From Rhyacophila brunnea (Eukaryota; Arthropoda; Insecta; Trichoptera; Rhyacophilidae), in assembly GCA_022495005.1 (NCBI GenBank), contig JAGYXB010001569.1, positions 806,001-870,000 of the forward strand: 64,000 nt of DNA, written 5' to 3'. How positions within the stretch are numbered: the first letter of the stretch is position 1; every line of letters starts with the position of its first letter. A program made the position numbers and the translations under genes. The notes below the pieces were generated by a model, which had not been told where the DNA came from, ran no database searches, and worked only from the letters and a program-made list of their open reading frames with translations. Positions 25,224-37,900 of the stretch are shown here, piece by piece.

Positions 25224-25495
25224 ATGGCCCCCACATCTTGAAGCGGGCCCCCAGGCCAGGATCTTTGGCCTCTCCATCCACATGATTTAATATGTAGTTG
25301 TCGAATATCGACACACTATAATTGATGCATCACACAATTAGATACTTAAAAAATGTAATACTCTTCAAGCAAAATAGCGCCAAATAGACTTTTTTTCCCA
25401 TTAGGGCAACTTTGTCATATGTGTTTATCGCACTTATCAGGTTGACCCCGGGCCCCCAGGCTAGAGCCCTGTCAGCCCCCCCTCGTGTTGTGGGT
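25224..25495. repeat. CCATGGCCCCCAC element, copy 2, no SINE
   Basis: CATGGCCCCCACATCTTGAA at the left, and GGGCCCCCAGGCTAGAGCCC and CCCCCCTCGTGTTGTGGG at the right. Adjoins the mariner and ends about 315 bases before the talin start exon. Confidence 0.65.
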
Positions 25496-25809
25496 TGTTA
25501 TAGTAGAAGACTTATTGAAGTAAAACATTTTTTCGTGCGGAACATGAAAAATTGTCAATAGAGTGAATTCTGTTTATGTGTGACAAATAAGGCGTCATGG
25601 TCGACTTGAAAACTTTAAAATAATGTATTGGCAGCAACTGGGGTCAAAGATGAGGCCCATCGATTGGCAGTTGTGCACACTGCCAATTATGCTATTCTGG
25701 TCATATTGATATTTTCTGTAGCGATAGGCTTTTTAGATGTAGATTATGTACAAAACTCCCACTTTTCAAGCTCATATGCTGTTATATTAACACTGCTGCT
25801 TTATTTCAG

Positions 25810-25834
25810 ACGGTGTACCGAAACTTAATTCAAA
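25810..25834 (+). promoter_or_regulatory. rhea: 5' UTR stub of talin start exon and start context
   Basis: A pyrimidine-rich tract ending TTTATTTCAG at 25809 is followed by 25 bases of UTR and the ATG at 25835 (context CAAAATGG). The acceptor shows that the mature 5' UTR is completed by one or more exons further upstream. These are not identified with confidence; see the GC-rich patches near 7000-7550, 15435-15535, 18130-18300 and 20440-20760. Confidence 0.75.
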
Positions 25835-25970
25835 ATGGCGACGTTATCGCTGAAGATATCCCTGATGGACGGGAAGGTGACCAAGACGATGCAGTTCGAC
25901 CCGCTCATGTCCACCTTCGACGCCTGCAAGATCGTCAGGGAGAAGATCACAGAAGCCAACCAGGGCGAAG
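25835..25970 (+). CDS. rhea: talin coding exon 1 (residues 1-45, F0)
   Basis: Starts MATLSLKISLMDGKVTKTMQ, the typical talin N-terminus and first strands of the F0 ubiquitin-like domain. Ends GAAG with donor GTTGGT in phase 1. The open frame continues a few codons past the donor, but only the spliced version restores the family sequence NQGEAKDYG. Confidence 0.95.
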
Positions 25971-28900
25971 GTTGGTACACATCCTAATTATAGTAGATAA
26001 CTAGATCCGGACTTGAAGCAATCCCACAGATAGCTCATCCCCAAAAATATTGGAGTTAATCTTCATCGGGCGTATTATGAGACCCTACATTTGTGTGAAG
26101 CATAAGTAATTTTTTTATGACTGGAAATGTGAAAGATATCATTCAATACCGATTAATGATAGTCATGTGTTTTTATTGTATTACAGCAAAAGACTACGGA
26201 ATGTTCATATCCTCGACAGAAGACAACAAAACAGGTGTCTGGTTGGAGCCTGGTAAAAATCTGGAGTTCTACATGCTCAGGAATGGAGACCTCGTCGAAT
26301 ACAAGAAGAAGATGAGGACGTTGAGAGTGAGAATGCTTGACGGTGAGTTGTTTTTTTTTTAATTACCAGTTATAAAGTCGAGTTTGTCATTTCGTATTGT
26401 CTTAGTGGGCAGTTATATTACTGAATGAATAATGATTCTGTACTGCAAAATTGTGTGTAATATTTGTATCTTATTGGAGGTTTGACTAGGCTAAAACTGG
26501 GGTTTGAAATCCCGGGATATAAAAAAAATTGAATCCGGAATTGAATATATTGTAATCTCGGGATTGAACAATTTGGAATCCTGGGATTTTGTAATTACTT
26601 TTTATATGATTTTTGAAATTTTGAAGACATGGTTTTGTCCAGTAAAGAAGTGTTATTTAATGAAAAGGGATTATAGAATAATAATAAATCATCAGAAATA
26701 TGCCATAAATTTTCCAACTTTGATTAGGATTACGGGATTGGAAATAATTACTGAGGATTAAATAAGTTCAAGTGATATGCAATTATAAACATGACTTGAA
26801 TCAATTTTCACATCACCTCATACATATTTATACATGAAACAGGATTCAAACATGTGTATTCTGTTTTGTATGAAACAATATTACCATTTTATTGTCAACA
26901 TTGGAGTATATCAGGCGACGTTCATGATGACATTTTTATTTTCATAGTAACTGTAAATAATTTCAATATTTTGGCTGGGCTAAGACTTCAAACACTAAAA
27001 CTAACAAAAATAAAGAAATATCAAGATTTTTTCATGAAATATCTGAAGAAGGATCATTTGAAAATGAGACATCACTTACAGAATCTTAGAAACAGTTCTG
27101 TAGAATTTATAATTGCATCTTTTAACTTTATTTCAGTTCATGCAACTTGGTCACCGAGCCAACAAGTTTGTCTGTTGGTATAAATTCATATTATATATCA
27201 GTACCAGAATAAAAAAAACTTGCATAACATTTTACTGAATTTTCATAATCCCAAAATTTCACAATCCCGGAATTGAACTTTTTGTCTGAGATTGAAAGTT
27301 GTGGCAACCAGTTTATATTGCACCTTTTCTTGACTCTGGCATGTTTATAGTGTTGAAGCACAACTATGTTATTAATGGGTTTGTTGTTTTTTTTCTCGCA
27401 GGAACCTTAAAGACAATGATGGTGGATGATAGTCAGAACGTAGCCAATTTGATGGTAGTCATCTGCACAAAGATCGGCATCACCAATTACGATGAGTACA
27501 GTTTGGTAAGTCGACTGAATTATCTTTTAAGGTTTAAGGTTTAAGGTGACTCTGGTATTTTACTATCTCTTGGGTACCAGTGTATGACTGCATTTATCCA
27601 ATGATTCTTTGAATATTTCACCAAATTGCCGACCTCTATAAAATCAACTCTTACTATCAAATCTTGTTTCCACACCCTTTAGGAATTTTGCCTTAGCATA
27701 ACGGGTGAGAAGCATCCTTGTAAAACTGTACTTTTCTGGGAGTGGCCCCAGTAAAATTTCAAGTTATGTTCCTTTAATTATGTTATCATTATCAAAAGCG
27801 CGATAGTCCAGGGTGATCCAACTCTTCACCTGTCTCTGTATATAATGGCCATTTTCCAGCTTGTGATACGGCATTTATTGGTAGCTCAATGTATCTAGCG
27901 AATTTTCCAATGAGTCCTATTGGGTTGCTCGACATTGCTCCTTTTATAGATTCAATGTCGTTCATACTGTGCACATGACCTAGCCAGCGCAGTCACTAAA
28001 TCTTCTTTTGAACTGCGCTCCAATCTTCGTTTAGACCGTGACAGGCCAGTCTTCAATTATGTGAGTTTTCATTTTTATTATTTGCAGGTGAGAGATGACA
28101 TCAAAGAAGAGGTCGACAACCCGGATAACAAACCCAATTACGGCACACTGACGCTGAAGAGAAAACAGGCCGAGAAGGAGAGAGACGTCAAGATGGATCA
28201 GCTCAGGAAGAAACTCAGAACAGATGATGAAGGTATTTTAAAAAAAAATATTTGGTTTCTATTATGTATTCCATTACTACAGTGACTCACAAATCTTTTT
28301 TGGTTGATAAGATACATAATCTTATTGAAAATATTTTGAACCTGAGTGGGATTTGAACCCACATCTGTCGCATGCCAGGCAAGTGCTCTTGGCAAGTGTG
28401 GCTATTAGTGTCTGAGTTAGTTACCTCTATTTTATTTAATAATATTAAACTAGTCAGTTGCGATGCTTGTTATATTCATCAAGTGCCATTATATTCATTT
28501 GTCGACCAATTTTAATACTGTGTTTTCTAATAATGAAATTATGATGTGTGAGTGATATTTGCCTTTTCTAATTATAAAAGAAAATATTCCATTTGTACTC
28601 CTAAAATATGCTTGGCGGTATAGTGTGATTATCTCGAAATGGCGGATTGTGAAGGTGACCGACCGTGAAACTCTCATGTGAAAGTCTCATGTGATAATAC
28701 TTCCAACTCAGTACAAGACTTTTTTAAGGATTTTTCTCTTTGAAGTCTACTTAAATATTTCTTCGAGTTACATGGTGATATTGAGTTAATTAACCCTTTT
28801 CTTTTTGTCAATAGTAAACTGGATAGACCCGTCAAAGACCCTGCGCGGGCAAGGAGTGGACGAAGCGGAAACCGTTCTCCTTAGAAGAAAGTACTTCTTC

Positions 28901-31900
28901 TCCGACCAAAACATAGACTCCCGAGATCCTGTCCAGCTTAATCTGTTGTACGTGCAAGCCAGAGATGCTATATTGGATGGCACTCACCCTGTCACGCTCG
29001 ACAAAGGTGAGAAATAAAGGTTTATTTTTCTACGCAGCGTATGTCAAGAATTCATTTGTATATTATGTCAATTGGCATCACCAATGGCAGGTTTATCCTG
29101 CATCTACGGAGAACTTTTTTAGATGTGACAAGAAGTTGAATGGTATGCTTCTGTTTATCTTCTCATTTCTGACTCCATTGCAGAGAACTTAACCTTACAC
29201 AGTGAAAAGAAACACTGTTTTATTCCTGATCTTCTGTTATTGCAGCGTGCGAGTTTGCTGGTATACAGTGTCAAATTCAGTTTGGAGATCACAAAGAAGA
29301 CAAACATACGACTGGATTTTTAGAGTGAGTGAATAATTATTATTAAATTTAGGATACTGATTGTTGTTTTTAAAATCGAGGTGTGATGCAATTTGTAAAC
29401 TATGAAACTCTTACCTCATTCACCACATTTAAACCTCGAGACGATGGCAACTTGTCAATTTTATTTATTCGATCTAGTTGACATCTACAAAACACACATA
29501 ACTTAATGTATTGATGTACACAGAGTCGATTCAACATTGTTGGTTGTAAAAAGTAGTTGGCGCTTGCAAACTGAATTGAAAAGTGCTCAGCAGGATTATT
29601 TCTTTCTAGTCTAGTCTCTTAATAATTACCATTTAATAATCAGAACGCACCAAATTCGTAACAATCGGGGTCGTGCCTGGTTGCTATCAGCTATGATTCC
29701 CGTATTTGCTGGCGGTGGCCTGTCTGTCGTACAGAAATATCCTTCCTATAATTGAAACACCGCATCTGTATACATATCCGTAATTGATGGATGGATGGAT
29801 CCAATATTTCTGACTATTTCTCTTTTTTAATTTTTTTCATTTTGAGTTTCACGTTACGACTGGCGTAGATAAATTGTTTCTGTGGGCGATTGAAAAGCAG
29901 TTTTGTTCGCTTTTCTGAGGTCAGATTAAATTGTGGTCACCACGAATGTTTGTTTGTAAAGGCCGTAAGACCTGTGAATAAAATCATTGCATTATATTAT
30001 AACCTATTCTCTTTCCAACAGTTTGAAGGAATTCTTGCCCGCCTCATACATGAAGGTGAAGAGTGTGGAGAAAAAAGTGTTCAAGGCGCACAAGAACCAC
30101 CTCGGCGACTCCGAGTTGGACGCCAAGGTCACCTACACCAAGACCGCCAGAGCCCTGAGCACCTACGGAGTAGCGTTCTTCCTTGTCAAGGTAATACACA
30201 TTATTACGTGATTCTTCTGACGGTTGAAGCAAAAAATAGTTGAGCAATACACCTAGACTTTGAGAAAATCATATACACACATCATTATCATCGTCAGCCT
30301 GAATCTATCGACTGCTGGATGAATGCCTCTCCCAAGCTTATTTCACTTCTCTCGGTCCTGTGCGTTGCCATGCAGAACTTTATCATTTCATCGATCCAGC
30401 GGCCTCTGGGTCTACCTTGTGGATGTTTTGTACCTCTTGGATACCACTGGATGACTAAATTTGTCCAACGATTGTCCCTATATATACATACAGACATAGA
30501 TGGTTCAATACTGCCAACGCAGAGTAATATTTTTTTCTATAGTTATCAATTCGACTGTACTCAAAACAATCTGCAATTGCGCTTACAAGTGCTGTGATAC
30601 AAACAGTGTATATCAATCTCTCTACGAACATACCTAATAATATTATGTATAGATCCACCAGTATAAGTTGTCCACTGAGAGAGGGTGCCACATCCCAACA
30701 TTTGACATATCATTCAATACTTTTTATACTGTGATGATAGTTCTTGGTTTTTCTGACTGACTTAGTTCTAAATTCGAACACCTGACGATTTATGATGGTA
30801 CCTACATATATCTATAGTTTACATTTTTATGTTGTTATAATATTTCTGTTTGAATGGTAAATTATCTATGTTGTGTCCCATTGCAGGAAAAAATGAAGGG
30901 CAAAAACAAGCTGGTGCCCCGGTTACTGGGCGTGACGAAAGACTCCGTTCTGAGGCTGGACGAGAGGACCAAGGAAATCCTGCAGACCTGGCCACTTACC
31001 ACTGTCAGGAGGTGGTGTGCCAGTCCTAACACCTTCACGTTGGATTTCGGAGATTACAGGTTAGTCAGCCTGCAATATTTGTTCGTACTTAGGCTATTTT
31101 TTTTATCATTCTTTCAAATGGATCAATGTATTTTATTGGGCAAGCCTTTGCCATGCATTGCATTACAGTACTGTCTCAGTAATCCACCACCCCAAAAACC
31201 AGACAAGTGTCCAATTAGTGAAAGCGGCGGATTATAGTGCATACATACAAAATATGGTAAAAATTAAAACAAGTATTTCGTAAAAATAGTGTTTTTTTTG
31301 AGAAATTTCTACTAGCAAATTACGGTTTTATTTATAATCAAAATCAAGTATTTACTAAATTATACATATTTATAAACTAAGTTTATTAACAAAATATTAA
31401 AACAGTAAATCACTTGACACAACCAGTTGTTCAGTGAGGTAGATATTCTTGATTGGCTTAGGATTCCTTGCTTTCCCTATGACCAAATGCTTCAGTTTGT
31501 GTGTCCCGGTTGCATTGGAGCACGGCACAATTGTGATGTGGTCCTTGGGCACTTTCCTTCCTCGTACATTACTTTCTTCGCGATGAACGTACGTTTAATG
31601 AAGGAGAAGTTTCAAAAATAAACCTGTCTCATCTGCGTTGTATACTTGTACGCGGCGAACTACTGAATATGACAATCGAATACCGGCGAATTATAGAGCT
31701 TGATTTTGTGCTTCCTACTAGTAAAAATAACGCGGATCATAGTAGTTGTCGGATAATCTAGCGGCGGATTACTGAGAGTGTACTGTATTCCAATGTGTCA
31801 TAAGATCACCATACCTGCTTCACAGCATATTTTTAGCATTTCAGTTTCAATAAAGTGTGCCCTCCGCAATAAAAATAGTGACATTACAGTAAAACCCATT

Positions 31901-34900
31901 GATGCAAATACTGTTAATTCTATTTTTTTCAGCGATCAATACTACTCCGTCCAAACAACGGAAGCCGAGCAAATCCTCCAACTGATCGCCGGATACATCG
32001 ACATCATCTTGAAGAAGCAGAAGGTCAAGGACCACTTTGGAATTGAGGGAGACGAGGGATCCACTATGGTTGAAGACTCTGTTTCACCACTGAAGTAAAC
32101 ATCTTTTTACATATTTTTATATATTTTAAGTTTCTGATTTAATTTGTGTGAATGGACCAGTTAGAAATTTAAAAAGGTTAGACTGACACACCTTTCACCT
32201 TTAACTTAACGATTTATAGAAACCGATTATTTAATAAATACATGTCGATATAAATGTTTGATTAAATTTTTCATATATCTATTTGTTTATTGCAAAAAGG
32301 GGCTTATTAGCTAGCTAAAAGAAATGGGGATATTTATATTAGATTATATATACTATTATATAAACTTGACGCATAAAACATAATTTACCAGTAAGGTTAA
32401 TTATTTATAAATTTCCTATATTATTGAAAGTCAACTATCAAGATAAACAACGAGCATGTTTCAATGCGCTTACCGAGTTTTAACTATGATGTTTTGATTT
32501 TCTTACACAGGGCTACCATTCTTCAACACGAGACTTCTACGTTTGGCAAAGTTAACACTGAATCTCTGGCTAAACCGGCAATCATGAGAGCTGGAGCCGA
32601 AGGTAATTAATTATACTACTTATACCCTTACTCTTCGAATATAGGAAGTCAAAGAAGTATGTAATATTTTTAACTATGAACCTCCGTATACCGTTAATGT
32701 ACTGCCTGAAACCATTGGCATATCAGATGGGTCCTCATAAATGTCCGTGACCATAAATACTATCTGTCCATGTTCATAGACACATGGATCTGTTAGGGTT
32801 TCATTCAATTTTCATTCTTTCTTATGTTGTTGAGCTGGCGCTACAGACCATTCAGGTCCAGGTCCATGGACGACAGCACAACCATCCGTATCCCGAGTTC
32901 TCTTCTCTCTCCAGTCGGTCACAATTAGCCTCTCTGCGTCTCCCTTGACGTTATCCACCCGTGTCTTCCGGGGGTGTCGTGCCTACAGGGGTTTCTTTAT
33001 AAACTTTTTGGAGAGCTCTGGATCGATCGCATCTAACGTCGTGACCGGCCATCTGAGTCTTCGTGTCCTCAAGACAATGACGATATTGGACTTAATTTGT
33101 TCACAGAGCTCAGCATTTGTACGCATGCGCCATCTTTATTTTTCTTTATCCAGTCAAAGTATTCTTCGGGTTGTACGGATAAATATTTATGACTGTGGTT
33201 GAAATAGTATCTCAATGTACATGGCAATAAAAGTGATTATTGCAGATTAAAATGTGTCCAATTTAATGTTGAATTTATATGTGAGAGAAAATCCTGCCAT
33301 TGTTTCAATGCCTGAAACGTTATTTAAAATTGCGAACACATTTTTCATTTCGACTGTTTCAGAGTTAATTTTTTAATTTATTTTTTTTGACCACTGACAA
33401 TAATTTTCATACCAACATCATGAAACACACGTTCGTTTGTCTCCTTCATACTTCATGTTTTGTTTATTTTTGTAAATTGTAATATCATCGATTAAATCCG
33501 TATATGATGTGAATATGTTGATAAGTCGAAAAACATCAATTCTCAGCTATTTGTAAGGTTGGTAATTCAGGAATGTTTATAAATTTTAGTTTATTGAGAA
33601 ATTACAAACGTTTTACTAAAATTTCAAAACATCCAAACACATTCGACAGTGTTTAGGAAAAAGGGCATAACCCTCACAGAACAAATTTTACAGGAGGGGC
33701 AAAAAACGTTTTTGAATGATTTTAGTTTAATATTTTTTAAAAAATAGGCACAGACATTGGGTGGATGATGATTGATGATTTGGTGTAATATATTTTCGAT
33801 CATTAAAATTGGGGGTAAATGCTTTTTTCCTTAAATTAAAACTTAATTAATCCTAATGAAAACCTGAATTTAGATAATAGTTCGGCATTTGCGGCTTACT
33901 TTCTTTTTATAGAATGTGTATTTAGTTGTATACATAGTTAATATCTAATAAAAGCACTTTTCGAAAAATCGAGGGTTACGCCCTTTTTCCTAAACACAGT
34001 CGATATTATAATCTGATTTACCACAGAAAGCCACATAATACAAATAGCTGCCGTGAGAATTGATGTTGTTAGACTTATCAACAACATATTTACGCCATAC
34101 ACGGAAATATACCGTAGTCCATTCAGCTATAAGACTACTCTCATGGCATATTAGAGAGGTCTAGTTTTCGTGGATGTTCTAATCCATGACCCATTGAAAG
34201 AGCGAGGTATATTGATGATGTCGCAATATGCACGAATGAATCACCTTTTTTATGAAAAATGGCCAGAGTCACCGATAATGCAAACATAAGAATTCAGTTA
34301 AATTGATAATATTTAAAATCATTAAATATCTCAATTTGGCAGATTTATAAATATGAAGAAATGCAAGAATCAATTGTATGTACATTTATATAAATGTACA
34401 ATCGTTCTTGATTCTGCGAATCCTGCTATGTGCATCTTTTGGCAGTTTTCAGTTATGTTTGTTGACCTAGTTGCTAGAGCAGCAGTCTTTGTATAAATAT
34501 GAAGCCGCGGGTCACGGGTCCAAATTCGTGGCTGGTCAAAAAAACCATGTTAAATGTATATTTGATCCAGCGCAAGGACCCGATAGGTTGGGCTGATGGT
34601 TAACAACTATTCCTCGTAAAAAGTCTGCTAAAATAACCTCTACGTTGTTGAGGCTTGAGGAGCGAATGTGATGATTTATTTTTTACATTGCCCGATTCAA
34701 TAATATAATATGTTCTTCAATATCTTTGATATGTGCTTATACATAATGTTATACTTCATTTTTTCAATTGAAAATTTTCCAATTCTATATTTAGAAAGAA
34801 TATTGGTTCCGGGTGGGACTTGAACCTGCACCCATCGGCTATTAACGTATTAAACTTTGTAGTCAACCTAGTTCTAGTAAAACTCTGTTAATTAGAAATG

Positions 34901-37900
34901 AACAGACCGAAAATCGATAAAATAAGTCAAATTATGAAAAAAAAAAATGTATGGCAAAAAACACTAAAAATTGAAAAAATTAATTTTACAAAATGGATTT
35001 TATAAATTTATGAATTTTGGCGAATTTCGAATTAACCATGTTCTTATTAACGGGGTTTTACCGCACTTCATTTTATTTTGAGTTGATTTTTATTTGTTCC
35101 TCGAACAATATGGTTTTGTGCACATAGCCAACAGGCATTCCAGAATCAACTGGTCTTTTGACTTGCGTCTTTTCGCACGTGACTCAGGCCTTTTTTAAAC
35201 AACAGCCGATTCAATTACAACTGACATGACACCACTTTCTGACATCTAGCCGGGCAGAAACCATACGCGCAGGGCCATATGGGAGGAGCGCAGTTCACGA
35301 CCGTTTCAGGAAAGGTGAACGTGGGCCACGCGGCGCCAACGGTACAGCGAAATGACGCAATTTTTTTTTTCTTCCCCTTCCATTTTTTTCATCCGACTTA
35401 ACGCTTGAATTTCATCAACCCACTCCAAGACTAATATCGGCAACTGACTTTATTTTCAGTGGTGCATTCTCGACTAATACAATTAATAATTTATGAATAA
35501 CATAGCATAAGTTTAGCATACACTAATACGCTGTAATCTAATACTTACTCTTAATTTGTTATGAATTTCTCCAATGATAATTTTTTTAAGTAGGGAAATA
35601 TGAGACAAGTTTAAAATCCAAAACTGTTGGATATTTGATTGGACTAATTTTTTTGTGGATATCCACTACAATACGCCGATTTTTCAAAACCATTGGTAAC
35701 CTACCACGTATATGCCAGTGTAATTAATAATATAGGTAAATCATTCTACAGTGGCACCATAGGCGATTCTTGAGTTGAGTGTGTTGGATTGCTTGCAACA
35801 ATGCATGTTTCAATGCTACCAAACAATACCACTACTACTGCAAGCCGCGTTTGCCATTCCCATGGTGCCACTGTATAATGATTTACCTATACCCATTTTG
35901 CTGCATTGTGTTACAGATGACAAAATCCCTTGATTGATGTATTAAAATATCATTATCGGCTAATAATTTTCTTGTTATCGGATTATAAATTATAGTTACA
36001 TCGGTGATATACTGTGTCTGTGTTAGTCAGCTTGACCAAATCAGATGTAACCTACAGAGTTTGCGCCCAATTTATTTTTGCTTGTACGCCGTGGGTCCCA
36101 GGTTCGAATCTTGGGTCTGGCAAGTACACATTGTTTTTCAATTTGTGTTTGTCAGGGTATAGACCGAATAGGTTGAGCAAGTGGCTGACATCCATTTCTC
36201 GTAAAAAACAAAATCTGTTAATACAAACCTCTACTCTGTGGAGGCCCATATGATTCTATTAACTCGCTACACATTCGCCCGATCGACAATGCTACAGATC
36301 ATCTGATTTGGTCAGATTGTCATGCGGTCGAATGGTGCGACCACCTATCATCCGACAGAATCATATAAAACGACACACTTACACATGAACTGATTGATAT
36401 TAGACAAATCAGAGAGGGCTAGAGACAAATTTTTAGATGCTTTAAATGTTTTGTTGATCTGTAATATGGTGGTCTTTGTTGCTGCCTTTGTACTAATACA
36501 ATTTCGAGAAAGGCTTCGTTATTAAATTAATTGTGTCGGAAATATGTACATATGTATTGTATTGTTTCCGTGAAATGTAATATGTGTATAAATTAGTTCA
36601 ATGAAACGTTCAATTTCACAAAAATGCGTGTCTCATTATCATCATACGTAATCCCTAATTGTTATTAAAATGTTGCTAAACTTTCCTAACAAAACAATTA
36701 TAACTTTCCTTTCCATGTCTTGCATGTACATTTATTAACTGAAGATTGGAACGCTAGATCCAGACGTGTAGGTATATATTCTATACTTTCATTCATTAAC
36801 CGTCATTGTATATATTATTCATTGGCATGCGGGTGGACTTTATGTATGTATGTGAAAAGGGGCCAACTTAATTTGTATCTTGTATATAAAATTATCAAGG
36901 GAAACAGAATGATTATGTTAAATCAACATAAAATTATAAACGATACCCTAGTTCCATAGGGAAACCACTCAAAATTTCAAAGTTGTGAGCAATGCCATTC
37001 GATGTGGAAAGGTATTTTGTTCATAATTCGATAAAAAAAATTATCAAAAATTAACAAACAGGTCATAAAATCGAATAACCTTTTCTGGGATTGGTCATTA
37101 ATTCAGTTATAAATGGAAATGTCATTATTACATGATTAAATTGTGCATTTCTTAGTTCATTTGAATTATATATTATAAAAAATAAAAACATTTACTTATC
37201 TTAGAACAATGTATTTTGAGTTCTTTCCCTATAGAAATAAGCTATCGTATAAATTAGATATGAGATGAGTCTTTCTAATAACGTCCACGTGTGGTTAAAA
37301 TCTAATTCCTTGTCCGGACAAAGATACATGATTTCGGTGAACATTGAACAGTATACAAACTGTTTGAAAGTTATATCAAAATTATTGTTTCTGAACATTA
37401 TATAACATGTTCTGATACAATTTGTTCATGTATACCTTCTTTTCACATTGTTTTCTGACGGTGATGGAAAATATTGTTCGTATACAGATGTTCTTGGTGT
37501 CTGTACTATATAAGGAAAGCATAGGAAAAAATGTGTAATAATTGAATGAGTTTTAATAAATTGAATGTCTTTTAATGAATTGAATGTCTTCTAATGAACT
37601 GAGTGACTTTTAATGAGTTTGACGAAAGATTGAGATATATCGATGAATTAGAAGACAATCAAATGCCGATATGTCCAATTTTATTTTTCTTATATTTGTT
37701 TCATATTGAAGGTGATGGAATAAAGAAATTAACCGAAAAAAAAATATTTATTGTCGAAAGACAAAAAATGAACCATACCATAAATATTGAATCGTGTATC
37801 TTTGTTAATAGACATCTTAATATTTTGAAATTCCATAATTTTAGGCTGTTCTCCATTTAACATGACTCCGATGTGATCATGAAAAAATCACTCTTGTGTA

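Noticed and set aside
25019..25234. Upstream extension of the mariner transposase frame
   Set aside because: Covers the transposon's own untranslated end, TIR and flank. The transposase begins at Met 25018 or 25003.
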